From Stenotrophomonas bentonitica (lineage in GTDB: Bacteria; Pseudomonadota; Gammaproteobacteria; Xanthomonadales; Xanthomonadaceae): 64,000 nucleotides of DNA. The position numbers and the translations under genes were made by a program. The notes beneath the pieces are model-generated. The model was given only the letters and a program-made list of their open reading frames with translations, searched no databases and was not told where the DNA came from. Where the stretch lies: the NCBI RefSeq assembly GCF_002887735.1, contig NZ_PKQP01000004.1, positions 186,001-250,000 of the forward strand. Reading direction: 5' to 3'. Positions within the stretch are counted from its first letter, which is position 1, and each line of letters begins with the position of its first letter. This document shows positions 10,376-19,110 of the stretch, in pieces.

Positions 10376-10395
10376 GGATTGGGGCTCCTGACCGG

Positions 10396-12030
10396 TCAGC
10401 CGAGGCTGCGCGCGGTGTTGATGACGTTGATGCCGTTGAAGCGCGCGGTGGACGAACCGTGCGAGACCGCCGAGACCTGGCCGGGCTGGCCCTTGCCGTC
10501 GAAGAACGAACCGCCCAGGCGGTAGTCGCTTTCATCGGCCACCGCGGTGCAGGCATTCCAGAACTCCGGCGTGCGGATCTGGTAGGCCACGTCCTCGAGC
10601 ATGCGGGTGATCTGGCCGTTCTTGATTTCATAGAACAGCTGGCCACCGAACTGCGCGTTGTACCGCTGCTGATCGATGGAGAACGAGCCGTCGCCGATGA
10701 TGTAGATGCCGTTCTCGACGTCCTTGATCATGTCGGCCACGCTCAGCTTGGTCTTGCCCGGTGCCATGGAGACGTTGGCCATGCGCTGGAACTGCACGCT
10801 GGACCAGGAATCGGCATAGCAGCAACCATCGGACTCGGTCTTGCCCAGGATATGGGCCTGGTCGCGGATGGTCTGGTAATCCACCAGCTTGCCTTCGCTG
10901 ATCAGGTCCCAGCGCTTGGTCTTGACGCCCTCATCGTCGTAGCCGACCGCACCGAGACTGCCCGGCTGGGTCTTGTCGGCAAAGATGTTGACCTTGTCGC
11001 TGCCGTACTGGAAATGCTGCTCGCGCTTGTCCAGCGTGGCGAAGCTGGTGCCGGCGTAGTTGGCTTCGTAGCCGAGCACGCGGTCCAGTTCCAGCGGGTG
11101 GCCGACCGACTCGTGGATGGTCAGCCAGGTGTGCGACGGATCCAGGATCAGGTCGTACTTGCCTGGCTTCACCGACGGTGCCTTGAGCTTTTCCTGCGCC
11201 TGCTTGGCCGCGGCGATCGCATCGGCCTTCATGTCATAGGAGTTGCGGTAGTTGACCACGCCGTTGGGCGAGACCGCCTTGCCGGTGCCGACGCCATCGA
11301 GGTACTCGTAGCCCAGGCCCATCGGCGAGGACAGCCCGGAGCGGGTGCGGAACTTGCCGGTGCTCTTGTCGATGGCGGTGACCGTCATCGGTGCCCAGAT
11401 GCGGTGCACATCCTGGTCGATGTAGGAGCCATCGGTGGAGGCGAAGTACTTCTGCTCGTTGACCAGGAACAGCATCGAGTTGACGAAGCTGGCGCCGGCG
11501 CCCATCGCGCCTGCATTGACGTCCAGCAGCAGCTCGACCTTCTCCTTGATCGGCACGTCCATCGCGTTCTTGCGGATCGGGGTGCGCCAGGACACTTCGC
11601 CCACGCCGGGCGCGGCGGCCAGCTGCACCGGGGCGGTCTGCACGCCGGCGTTGGCCTTGGCGATCGCGGCGGCCTGCTGCGCGGCACGCGCCACATCGGT
11701 GGTGCCGAGCTGGTTGGTGGCGGCAAAGCCCCAGGCGCCGTTGACGATCACGCGGATGCCCACGCCGGTCGACTCGGTGTTCACCACGTTCTGGACCTTG
11801 TCCTCGCGGGTGATCACGTACTGGCGCAGGTAGCGGCCGATACGGACATCGCAGTAGGTCGCGCCCGCCTGGCGCGCAGCGGCCAGGGCGGCGTCGGCCA
11901 GGCGCTTTTTCAGGGCCGGGTCGAGGCTGCTCTGCAGTTGCTCGGCGGCAATGACCTTGCCGAAGAACGACGGCACGATCAGTCCGCCAGCGGTAAGCCC
12001 GGTCAGGGCGAGAAAGTCACGTCTTTGCAA
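10396..12030 (-). CDS. TldD-like metalloprotease with Tat signal (copy 1)
   Basis: A 544-residue TldD-family protein. The start is a TTG at 12028-12030 with GGAGA about seven bases upstream. The N-terminus MQRRDFLALTGLTAGGLIVP is a twin-arginine signal, so the folded protein should be exported. The zinc-binding HExxxH motif is HESVGH at residues 306-311, followed by PLELDRVLGYEANYAGTSF. The C-terminal block GGQLFYEIKNGQITRMLEDV, then a Cys in WNACTAV, matches TldD. It is a tandem paralogue of the gene at 12163-13791. With the TldE-like protein downstream it presumably forms a protease of the TldD/E type, but periplasmic. Confidence 0.9.
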   Translation of the reverse strand: MQRRDFLALTGLTAGGLIVPSFFGKVIAAEQLQSSLDPALKKRLADAALAAARQAGATYCDVRIGRYLRQYVITREDKVQNVVNTESTGVGIRVIVNGAWGFAATNQLGTTDVARAAQQAAAIAKANAGVQTAPVQLAAAPGVGEVSWRTPIRKNAMDVPIKEKVELLLDVNAGAMGAGASFVNSMLFLVNEQKYFASTDGSYIDQDVHRIWAPMTVTAIDKSTGKFRTRSGLSSPMGLGYEYLDGVGTGKAVSPNGVVNYRNSYDMKADAIAAAKQAQEKLKAPSVKPGKYDLILDPSHTWLTIHESVGHPLELDRVLGYEANYAGTSFATLDKREQHFQYGSDKVNIFADKTQPGSLGAVGYDDEGVKTKRWDLISEGKLVDYQTIRDQAHILGKTESDGCCYADSWSSVQFQRMANVSMAPGKTKLSVADMIKDVENGIYIIGDGSFSIDQQRYNAQFGGQLFYEIKNGQITRMLEDVAYQIRTPEFWNACTAVADESDYRLGGSFFDGKGQPGQVSAVSHGSSTARFNGINVINTARSLG

Positions 12031-12162
12031 GGCAGCTCTCCACGTCGGTGTGGGGGTGGCAGGGAAACAGCGACATCAGGGCGACCGCTGCGGCGGCACA
12101 GCCGATTCTTGCGGCCATGCGTGCGCCGCGGTAGTGACATTCGGCACGGAGCAGGGACGGGC

Positions 12163-13791
12163 TCATCCCAGGCTGCGTGCGGTGTTGATGATGTTGATGC
12201 CATCAAAGCGCGTGGTCGCCGAGCCATGCGAGACCGCCGAGACCTGGCCCGGCTGGCCCTTGCCATCGAAGAACGAGCCGCCGAAGCGGAAATCGCGCTC
12301 ATCGCAGATCGCGCTGCAGGCATTCCAGAACTCCGGCGTGCGGATCTGGTAGGCGGCATCCTCGACCATGCCGGTGATCTCACCGTTCTTGATCTGGTAG
12401 TACAGCTGCCCACCGAACTGCGCGTTGAAGCGCTGCTGGTCGATCGAGTACGAGCCGCGGCCGTGGATGTAGATGCCGTTCTCCACGTTCTTGATCATGT
12501 CGGCCACGCTCAGCGGGGCCTTGCCCGGCGCCAGCGACACGTTGGCCATGCGCTGGAACTGCACGCTGGACCACGAATCGGCGTAGCTGCAGCCGTGGCT
12601 TTCCTTCTCGCCGAGGAGGTGCACCTCATCGCGGGTGGCCTGGTAGTTGACCAGGATGCCGTCCTTGACCAGGTCCCAGCGCTTGGTTTTCACGCCTTCA
12701 TCGTCGTAGCCCACCGCGCCCAGGCTGCCCGGGGCGGTCTTGTCGGCGAAGAAGTTGACGATGTCGCTGCCCCAGCGGAAGCCCGCCTCGCGCTTGTCCA
12801 GCGTGGCGAAGCTGGTACCGGCGTAGTTGGCTTCGTAGCCGAGCACGCGGTCAAGCTCCAGCGGGTGGCCGACGTTCTCATGGATGGTCAGGAACAGGTT
12901 GGACGGGTCCAGCACCAGATCGTACTTGCCCGGCTTGACCGACGGCGCCTTGAGCTTTTCACGGGCGTGGCGGGCGGCAGCAATGCCATCTTCGACCGGG
13001 TCGTAGGAATCGCGGTAGGCGACCACGCCGCCCGGCAACGCGATCTTGCCGCGCGCGTCGCCATCGAGGAATTCGTAGCCCATGCCCATCGGCGAGGACA
13101 GCCCGGCGCGCGTACGGAACTTGCCGCTGGCCTTGTCGATCGCGGTGGCGGTGAACGGCAGCCAGATCCGATGCACGTCCTGGTCGATGAACGAGCCGTC
13201 GCTGGAGGCGAAGAACTTCTGTTCGTTGACCAGGAACAGGGTGGAGTTGACGAAGTCGGCGCCGGCATTGAGCGCGGCCGCATTCAGCGACAGCAGCATC
13301 TCGACCTTGTCCTTGATCGGTACCGCCATCGCGTTCTTGCGGATCGGGGTCTTCCAGCTCACGTCACCCACGCCGGTCACCGGCGCCAGCTGCACCGGGC
13401 GGCTCTGGATGCCGGCGTTGGCGCGGGCGATCGCCGCGGCCTGCTCGACCGTGGCCAGCACCGCGGCCGGGGTCTGCTGGTGGGTGGCGGCAAAGCCCCA
13501 GGCGCCGTTGACGATCACCCGGATGCCGATGCCCGAGGATTCGCTGTTGGTGACGTTCTGGACGTTGGCCTCGCGGGTGATGATCGCCTGGTTGAGGTAG
13601 CGGCCGATGCGCACATCGCAGTAGCTGGCACCGGCGCGTTTGGCGGCGGCAAGCGCGGCCTCGGCCAAGGCCTTGCGGCGACCCACATCGCCCGGTTCGA
13701 GCAGCTGCTCGGCGGCGATCAGCCGGCCATGCGGCAGTACCAGGCCCGCCAGGCCCATTCCAGACAGCGCTAGAAACTCACGACGTTGCAC
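12163..13791 (-). CDS. TldD-like metalloprotease with Tat signal (copy 2)
   Basis: A 542-residue paralogue of the next gene, similar along its whole length (my by-eye estimate is roughly 70 percent identity). It starts at GTG 13791. The N-terminus MQRREFLALSGMGLAGLVLP is a twin-arginine signal. The zinc motif is HENVGH at residues 304-309, in the same context (PLELDRVLGYEANYAGTSF). It is the first gene of the nine-gene minus-strand locus and is separated from copy 1 by 132 bases, enough for its own regulation. Two TldD-like proteins with only one TldE-like protein suggests alternative heterodimers with different substrates. That is an inference. Confidence 0.9.
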   Translation of the reverse strand: MQRREFLALSGMGLAGLVLPHGRLIAAEQLLEPGDVGRRKALAEAALAAAKRAGASYCDVRIGRYLNQAIITREANVQNVTNSESSGIGIRVIVNGAWGFAATHQQTPAAVLATVEQAAAIARANAGIQSRPVQLAPVTGVGDVSWKTPIRKNAMAVPIKDKVEMLLSLNAAALNAGADFVNSTLFLVNEQKFFASSDGSFIDQDVHRIWLPFTATAIDKASGKFRTRAGLSSPMGMGYEFLDGDARGKIALPGGVVAYRDSYDPVEDGIAAARHAREKLKAPSVKPGKYDLVLDPSNLFLTIHENVGHPLELDRVLGYEANYAGTSFATLDKREAGFRWGSDIVNFFADKTAPGSLGAVGYDDEGVKTKRWDLVKDGILVNYQATRDEVHLLGEKESHGCSYADSWSSVQFQRMANVSLAPGKAPLSVADMIKNVENGIYIHGRGSYSIDQQRFNAQFGGQLYYQIKNGEITGMVEDAAYQIRTPEFWNACSAICDERDFRFGGSFFDGKGQPGQVSAVSHGSATTRFDGINIINTARSLG

Positions 13792-13935
13792 AGCTCACAT
13801 CCCCCAAGGACGGCCGGCGGCGCGCAGGCGGCCGGCGTTGGACAAGTCTTCGACTTTCGGTGGCATCGCACAGTGGCACAAGTGACTGCGGTCATGGTTG
13901 GATGGACATCGATTCCCTGCCGATGTGACATTGCG

Positions 13936-14562
13936 ATGAGCCAGATACGCTGGTCCGAGGCCTGCGACCGCAACCGCGCGCCGATCCTGGCGGTGCTGCA
14001 GCGCCACCTCGCCGACCGCCACCGGGTGCTGGAGATCGGCAGCGGCACCGGCCAGCACGCCGAGTCCTTCGCGGCGGCACTGCCCCACCTGCAGTGGCAG
14101 GCGAGCGACCATCCGGATCACCTGCCGGGCATCGCCGAGCGGCTGGACGCCGCGGGCCTGCCCAACACACCGGCCCCGTGGCCGCTGCAGGCCGTGTTGT
14201 CCCCCGCGCCCGGGCTCGGGCCGCTGCCGCCGGACGCGCCGTTGGCGTTCGATGCGGTGTTCAGCGCCAACACCCTGCACATCATGAGCTGGGCGCACGT
14301 CCAGGCGCTGTTTGCCGGGCTGCCGGCAGTCATGGCGGCCGGTGCCGTGCTCTGTATCTACGGTCCGTTCAATGCCCATGGCGAGTACAGCAGCGACAGC
14401 AACCGCCAGTTCGACGCATGGCTCAAGGCGCGGGACCCGGCCTCGGGCATCCGCGACGCCGAGGCGGTGGATGCGCTGGCGGCGGGGGCGGGCCTGCAGC
14501 TGATCGAGGGCGTGGCGATGCCGGCCAACAACCGCCTGCGGGTGTGGCGGCGCGCCGGCTAG
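13936..14562 (+). CDS. DUF938 SAM-dependent methyltransferase-like protein
   Basis: I start at ATG 13936 (MSQIRWSEACDRNRAPILAV), giving 208 residues; the open frame continues upstream but lacks family similarity there. The SAM-binding motif I is RVLEIGSGTGQHAE. The segments WQASDHPDHL and FDAVFSANTLHIMSW match the DUF938 family. Biochemical substrates of the family are unknown. It is divergent from the Tld locus and shares a 144-base intergenic region with it. Confidence 0.85.
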   Translation: MSQIRWSEACDRNRAPILAVLQRHLADRHRVLEIGSGTGQHAESFAAALPHLQWQASDHPDHLPGIAERLDAAGLPNTPAPWPLQAVLSPAPGLGPLPPDAPLAFDAVFSANTLHIMSWAHVQALFAGLPAVMAAGAVLCIYGPFNAHGEYSSDSNRQFDAWLKARDPASGIRDAEAVDALAAGAGLQLIEGVAMPANNRLRVWRRAG

Positions 14563-14582
14563 CGCCGACCGCTGGTCGGCCG
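14558..14582 (+). repeat. Degenerate SMAG-like palindrome
   Basis: GCCGACC-GCT-GGTCGGC at 14564-14580 directly after the DUF938 stop. The head reads CTAG rather than GTAG, so this is a decayed member of the same repeat family, or a terminator-like hairpin without a T-tract. Confidence 0.5.
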
Positions 14583-14654
14583 CGCTTGGTGTCCGGCGCA
14601 TGCTGCGGTTAGGATCAGGAGGGGAGGTTGTTGTGACAACCTGGGGGAGTTTGC

Positions 14655-15293
14655 ATGGCAATTGCAAGACAGATGGTGGCCGGCGTGATGCTGGCCATGG
14701 GGGCGTGTGTGTTCAACGCGTCGGCGCAATCGCTGCCGGCCGTGCAGGAGTTCTACTTCGACAACGACGTGGCGGCCGCCCCGATGGTGGTGGTGCAGGG
14801 CCAGGGCGGGGAGCTCGTCGACCAATTGATGAAGCAGCGCGAGCGCGGCCGCAAGAGCCTGGAAGCGACCGTGCAGCTGGCCGGCGTGGCGATCGCGCAG
14901 GGCCGGCCCGAGTTGGGGCGCAGTCTGTACGAACAGGCCGCGACGACCGCATCGGCCAGTTCGGTGCCCGGTCGGTCGGTGCGCTGGAACTACGGCTGGG
15001 ATCTGTTCCGGCTGGGTGAGGCCGACGCGGCGTTGGTGCAATGGACCGCGGCGCAGAACACGCTGCGCGGGAATCCGGCATGGGTGCCGCCCACCTTCGC
15101 GCTGGCGCTGTGGACGCTGGGCCGCAAGACCGAAGCCGTGCAGTGGTACGCCGCCGCCGTGCGCACCGAGCCGCAACAGTGGAGTGGGGCCGATCGCTAC
15201 GCCGAACTGCTGCCTGGTTGGCGCGACAGCGAGCGCAGCACGCTGGCCGAGGTGCAGCGTGCATGGGCCGAGAAGCCACCGGCCTGGCCATGA
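14655..15293 (+). CDS. Exported tetratricopeptide-like protein of unknown function
   Basis: A 212-residue protein with a Sec signal peptide (MVAGVMLAMGACVFNASAQ). The mature sequence contains helical repeats with TPR-like spacing (RPELGRSLYEQAATTASA, EADAALVQWTAAQNTLRG, KTEAVQWYAAAVRTEPQQW). It probably mediates protein contacts in the periplasm. Start ATG 14655 is preceded by GGGGGAG. No enzyme motif is seen. Its neighbours (methyltransferase, AEC transporter) do not suggest a role. Confidence 0.65.
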   Translation: MAIARQMVAGVMLAMGACVFNASAQSLPAVQEFYFDNDVAAAPMVVVQGQGGELVDQLMKQRERGRKSLEATVQLAGVAIAQGRPELGRSLYEQAATTASASSVPGRSVRWNYGWDLFRLGEADAALVQWTAAQNTLRGNPAWVPPTFALALWTLGRKTEAVQWYAAAVRTEPQQWSGADRYAELLPGWRDSERSTLAEVQRAWAEKPPAWP

Positions 15294-15401
15294 TTCCGCA
15301 GGCCGGCCCGTGCAGGCGGGCTGGCCGGCCATAGCGCGGGCGATGCGGGCTTCGACCATGGTCGGAACATGCCATGCAGGCGATTGGGCTAGGCTGTCGC
15401 G

Positions 15402-16334
15402 ATGGCTTTCGACGCATTCGCTCTGATCCTGACCATGCTCGGCCTGGGCATGGCGTTCTCGCGCCTGCGCGCGCTGCCGGAGAACACGGCCGATGTGCTC
15501 AACCGCATCGTGCTGTACGTGTGCCTGCCGGCGGCGGTGCTGATCTATGTCCCGCGGCTGCATCTGGACACCAGCCTGATCGGGCTGGTCGCCACGCCGT
15601 GGCTGTTGATGCTGTGCACGCTCGCACTGGTGAGCCTGGCCACGCGCGCGTTCGGCTTCGCCCGGGATGTGCATGCGGTGCTGCTGATCTGTGTGGCGCT
15701 GGCCAATTCCAGCTTCATCGGCTATCCGATGGTGCGTGCCCTGCTCGGCGATCACGCCCTGCCCTATGCGGTGGTCTACGACCAGTTCGGCACCTTCGTG
15801 CTGCTGTCCACCTTTGGTCTGTATGTGATCGCGCGCTACAGCGGCGACACCCCCCCCACCGCCGCGCAGATCCTGCTGCGGATCGCGAAGTTTCCGCCGC
15901 TGTGGGCGTTGCTGTTCGCGCTGACCCTGATGCCTGAGCAGCCGCCGGGCTGGATCGGCACCGGGCTGAAGCAGCTGGCCGATGCGATGCTGCCGCTGGT
16001 GATGCTGGCGGTCGGTTTCTCCATCCAGCTGCGCCTGCCACTGGATGAGCTCAAGCCCCTGGGCATCGGGTTGCTGCTCAAGCTGCTGGTGATGCCGACA
16101 CTGGCGCTGCCGATCTCCTGGGCGTTCGGCCTGCACGGCACGATGCTGCAGGCCAATGTGCTGGAGTCGGCGATGCCGACCATGATCACCGCCGCCGCGC
16201 TGGCGATGTCACATCGCCTGGCCCCGCGCCTGGCTGCCGCGCTCGTCGGCTACGGCATCCTGCTGTCGCTGGTGACGCTGCCGGCGTGGGTGTGGGTGCT
16301 GCAGCGCGGGGCCGGTCTTCCTGGGTCGCCATGA
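15402..16334 (+). CDS. AEC-family (auxin efflux carrier) transporter
   Basis: A 310-residue integral membrane protein with about ten hydrophobic segments in two bundles. The first half includes NRIVLYVCLPAAVLIYVPRL, and NSSFIGYPMVRALLG matches the AEC/BART signature with its Asn-Pro region. The second half has MLPLVMLAVGFSIQL and ESAMPTMITAAALA, again typical. The family carries out secondary transport of organic acids or malonate in bacteria; the substrate here cannot be told. It is monocistronic in appearance and converges with the AAA ATPase gene. Confidence 0.85.
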   Translation: MAFDAFALILTMLGLGMAFSRLRALPENTADVLNRIVLYVCLPAAVLIYVPRLHLDTSLIGLVATPWLLMLCTLALVSLATRAFGFARDVHAVLLICVALANSSFIGYPMVRALLGDHALPYAVVYDQFGTFVLLSTFGLYVIARYSGDTPPTAAQILLRIAKFPPLWALLFALTLMPEQPPGWIGTGLKQLADAMLPLVMLAVGFSIQLRLPLDELKPLGIGLLLKLLVMPTLALPISWAFGLHGTMLQANVLESAMPTMITAAALAMSHRLAPRLAAALVGYGILLSLVTLPAWVWVLQRGAGLPGSP

Positions 16335-16367
16335 TCAGGCAGCCGGCAGCCGGCTGACGGTCGGGCG

Positions 16368-17852
16368 CTACCCGTCCGCGCTGACGGTGCGCCCGCGGGC
16401 CCACTCGCGCAGCGCGGTGACCTGCTCGGCCATCAGCACCGACAACGGCCGGCTGCCGCGGATCTCCTGCATCAGCAGCTGGGTATCCAGCCCGCGTGAT
16501 TCGGCGTGTGCGGCGTACAGCCCGGCGACCACCGCCTGTTCGATCTCCGCCCCGGAGAAGCCGTCCGCCGCGGCCGCCAGCGCCGGCAGCGCGAAATCGT
16601 CGGCGTTGAGCTGGCGCTTGCCCAGGTGCAGGCGCAGCAGTTCCACCCGGGTGTTGGCATCGGGCAGGTCGACGAAGAAGATCTCATCGAAACGCCCCTT
16701 GCGCAGCAGCTCGGCCGGCAGCTCATGGACCTGGTTGGCGGTCGCGACGATGAACACCGTGCCCTTGCGTTCGGCCAGCCAGGTCAGCAGGTGGCCGAGC
16801 ACGCGGCGCGAGACGCCACCATCTTCGCCGCCACTGGCCAGGCCTTTCTCGATCTCATCGATCCACAGCACACACGGCGTCAGCTGCTCGGCCGAGGCCA
16901 GCGCATCGCGCAGGTTCTTCTCGGTCTCGCCGTGGTACTTGTCATACAGGCTGCCGAAATCCAGCCGCAGCAGCGGCACGCCGAAACCGGCGGCCGTCGC
17001 CTTGGCCAGCATCGACTTGCCGCAGCCCTGCACGCCCAGCAGCAGCATGCCCTTGGGCGGGTCCAGGCCCGCCGGGCCGGCGCCGCCGAGGAAGACCGGG
17101 CGGCGCTGGTTGACCCAGCGCTTGAGCCGGTTGGCACCGGCCACGTCGGCGAAGCGGGTGGTGTCGTATTCGTAGTGCAGGTGGCCGGCGCGGTTGAGCA
17201 GCTCGAACTTGAGCCGGGCCAGCTGCGGCAGGTCGTCCTGGCTGAGCGCACCGTCGGCGAAGATCAGCTGGCGGGCGATCCGCCGCGCGTCGACCAGGCT
17301 CAGCCCGCGCAGGTTGTGCAGGATCTTCTGGACCGCCTCGTTGTCCACCTCCACGCGCCGCCCGCCATGTTCGCGGGCATAGGCTTCGGCTTCCTCGCGC
17401 AGCATCTTCAACAGCGCGTTGAGGTCGGGCAGGCGCGGATTGAAACGGGTGGCCAGCGCTTCCAGCTCGGCCGGCAGCTCCACCTTGGCCCCGATCAGGA
17501 CCAGCACGTGGGCCTGGCAGTGGCGCCGCTGGATCAGGTCGCGCAGGGCGCGCTGGTGGCTGGCATAGCCCAGGTAGGGATGGAAATCGAGCAGCAGGTA
17601 GATGCCGCGCTGCTCGGCCTGGCGGATCATCTGCAGGGCCGCGCTGGCGTCGGGCGGGCCGACCGGGTCGTCCTCGCGGTCCATGTCGATCCGGCGCAGC
17701 CCCTCGGTGATCGACCAGCGGTGCAGGGCGCGCCAGACATGCATCAGGGTCTGCCGGAACAACTCCACCACCCGGCCTTCATCCTGGGTCTCGATGATGA
17801 TCAGCGGGGTGTTGGCGCGGATCAGCGCGCTCAGGTCCTGTAGTTCGCTCAT
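16368..17852 (-). CDS. AAA family ATPase, Ycf46-like
   Basis: A 494-residue protein starting at ATG 17852 (MSELQDLSALIRANTPLIII). The N-terminal 230 residues form the non-catalytic domain typical of Ycf46-like ATPases, followed by an AAA+ module. Walker A is GVQGCGKSML, Walker B is CVLWIDEIEKGL, sensor 1 lies in VFIVATANQVHEL, and arginine-finger-like residues are in LLRKGRFDEIFFVDLPD. Ycf46 homologues are linked to photosynthetic regulation in cyanobacteria, but their role in heterotrophs is unclear. It is divergent from the ParA-like gene. Confidence 0.85.
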   Translation of the reverse strand: MSELQDLSALIRANTPLIIIETQDEGRVVELFRQTLMHVWRALHRWSITEGLRRIDMDREDDPVGPPDASAALQMIRQAEQRGIYLLLDFHPYLGYASHQRALRDLIQRRHCQAHVLVLIGAKVELPAELEALATRFNPRLPDLNALLKMLREEAEAYAREHGGRRVEVDNEAVQKILHNLRGLSLVDARRIARQLIFADGALSQDDLPQLARLKFELLNRAGHLHYEYDTTRFADVAGANRLKRWVNQRRPVFLGGAGPAGLDPPKGMLLLGVQGCGKSMLAKATAAGFGVPLLRLDFGSLYDKYHGETEKNLRDALASAEQLTPCVLWIDEIEKGLASGGEDGGVSRRVLGHLLTWLAERKGTVFIVATANQVHELPAELLRKGRFDEIFFVDLPDANTRVELLRLHLGKRQLNADDFALPALAAAADGFSGAEIEQAVVAGLYAAHAESRGLDTQLLMQEIRGSRPLSVLMAEQVTALREWARGRTVSADG

Positions 17853-17984
17853 GCGGGCGGTCAGTCCATTGGAACCATCCACGATAGCAAAGCCGTGGGC
17901 GCCGGTTCTGGTTCAGCGCCGCGACTATCTCCGTCACAGGCGCCGGTGTAGGCTGCGGAAACGTTCCCCGGAAGCGAGGCCTGC

Positions 17985-18617
17985 ATGAAGACGATCCTGG
18001 TGGCCGGTTCCAAAGGCGGGGTGGGCAAAACCACCGTCGCCACCCACCTGGCGGCGCATTCGGCATTGGAAGGCAAGCGGACCGTCCTGGCCGATGCCGA
18101 TCCACAGGGCTCCAGCACACGCTGGGCACAACGCCGCTCGGTCCTGGAAAGCGCCGTGCTGCCGATCGACGTGTACCGCAAAAAGAGCTGGGAACGACTG
18201 GTTCCCGACGGCACCGACGAAGTCATCATCGATGCGCCGGCCGGTGCGATGGCCGACGATATTCCGCATTTCCTTGACGTTGTCGATGCGGTGGTGGTTC
18301 CTGTGCTGCCTTCCGCGCTGGACATCGAAGCCATCGTCGGCTTCCTCAACAGCCTGTCGCGCGTGGCCCGCGTCCATGACCGCAGCCTGCCGGTCGGGTT
18401 GGTGCTCAACCGCACCAAACCCTGGACGCAGACCTCGCAGCAGGCGATACAGATGTTGGCCGATTGGCCTTACGAGGTCGTTGCGCAGTTGCGCGACAGC
18501 CAGAGCTATGTGGTGATGGTCGGGCTGGGACGGAGTCTGTTCGACTACCGCTCGGCCCAGGTGCGCGAGCACCAGAGTGACTGGGAGCCGCTGTTGAAGT
18601 GGCTGAAGAAAGCCTGA
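17985..18617 (+). CDS. ParA/MinD-like P-loop ATPase (orphan)
   Basis: A 210-residue ATPase with the deviant Walker A motif KGGVGKT at the N-terminus ([20 protein letters not shown]). It also has [12 protein letters not shown] and EVIIDAPAG as the second Walker region. The length and lack of an N-terminal DNA-binding domain fit small ParA-like positioning ATPases. No parB gene follows; the next gene is sixA, 13 bases downstream. It therefore probably positions a cargo other than plasmid or chromosome DNA, which is an inference. Confidence 0.85.
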   Translation: MKTILVAGSKGGVGKTTVATHLAAHSALEGKRTVLADADPQGSSTRWAQRRSVLESAVLPIDVYRKKSWERLVPDGTDEVIIDAPAGAMADDIPHFLDVVDAVVVPVLPSALDIEAIVGFLNSLSRVARVHDRSLPVGLVLNRTKPWTQTSQQAIQMLADWPYEVVAQLRDSQSYVVMVGLGRSLFDYRSAQVREHQSDWEPLLKWLKKA

Positions 18618-18630
18618 CACGAGAGATCCC

Positions 18631-19107
18631 ATGCGAGAACTGATACTGCTGCGTCACGCCCATGCCGAAGCCGCCAGCACCGGCCAGGCCGATCTGGACC
18701 GCCCGCTGTCGCCGGTCGGTCTGGCCGAAGCCGAGGCCGCCGGCCGCTGGCTGAAGGAAAACAACCTGCTCCCCGACTGCGTGCTCTGCTCGCCGTCGCG
18801 GCGTACCCGCGAAACCCTGGAGGCCGTGCTGGGCATCACCGGCTTCGTCGAAAAGCGCCTGGAGGATGCCGTCTACGAGGCCACCCCGGGCACCTTGATG
18901 GGGCTGATCGATGCGCGCCGGGACGTCGACCGCCTGCTGGTGGTCGGGCACAACCCGGGCCTGGAACAACTGGTCGCCCTGATGAGCGAGGGCACCAGCA
19001 GTGACTACCGGGGCATGCCACCGGGCGGAATCGCGGTCCTGGCCTTCGACCGTGAGGCTGCCATCGAGCCGGGTGTGGCCAGCCTGACCGCCTTCTGGTG
19101 GCCGTAA
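18631..19107 (+). CDS. sixA: SixA-like histidine phosphatase
   Basis: A 158-residue phosphohistidine phosphatase. The catalytic RHG-type motif is RHAHAE at residues 8-13, and the second His is in LLVVGHNPGLEQL. The short length (about 160 residues) is typical of SixA, which removes phosphate from His in phosphorelay HPt domains or in the nitrogen phosphotransferase system protein NPr. It is probably co-transcribed with the ParA-like gene (13-base gap) and the YceI-like gene (3-base gap). Confidence 0.88.
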   Translation: MRELILLRHAHAEAASTGQADLDRPLSPVGLAEAEAAGRWLKENNLLPDCVLCSPSRRTRETLEAVLGITGFVEKRLEDAVYEATPGTLMGLIDARRDVDRLLVVGHNPGLEQLVALMSEGTSSDYRGMPPGGIAVLAFDREAAIEPGVASLTAFWWP

Positions 19108-19110
19108 CCC

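Noticed and set aside
10459..13773. 1104-codon plus-strand open frame across both TldD-like genes
   Set aside because: It mirrors the tandem duplication on the minus strand and shows GC-driven composition; the minus frames carry Tat signals and HExxxH motifs.
15301..15330. GC-rich inverted repeat between the TPR-like gene and the AEC gene
   Set aside because: The stem (GGCCGGCCCG against CGGGCTGGCCGGCC) is bulged by four bases and has no T-tract, so I do not call it a terminator.
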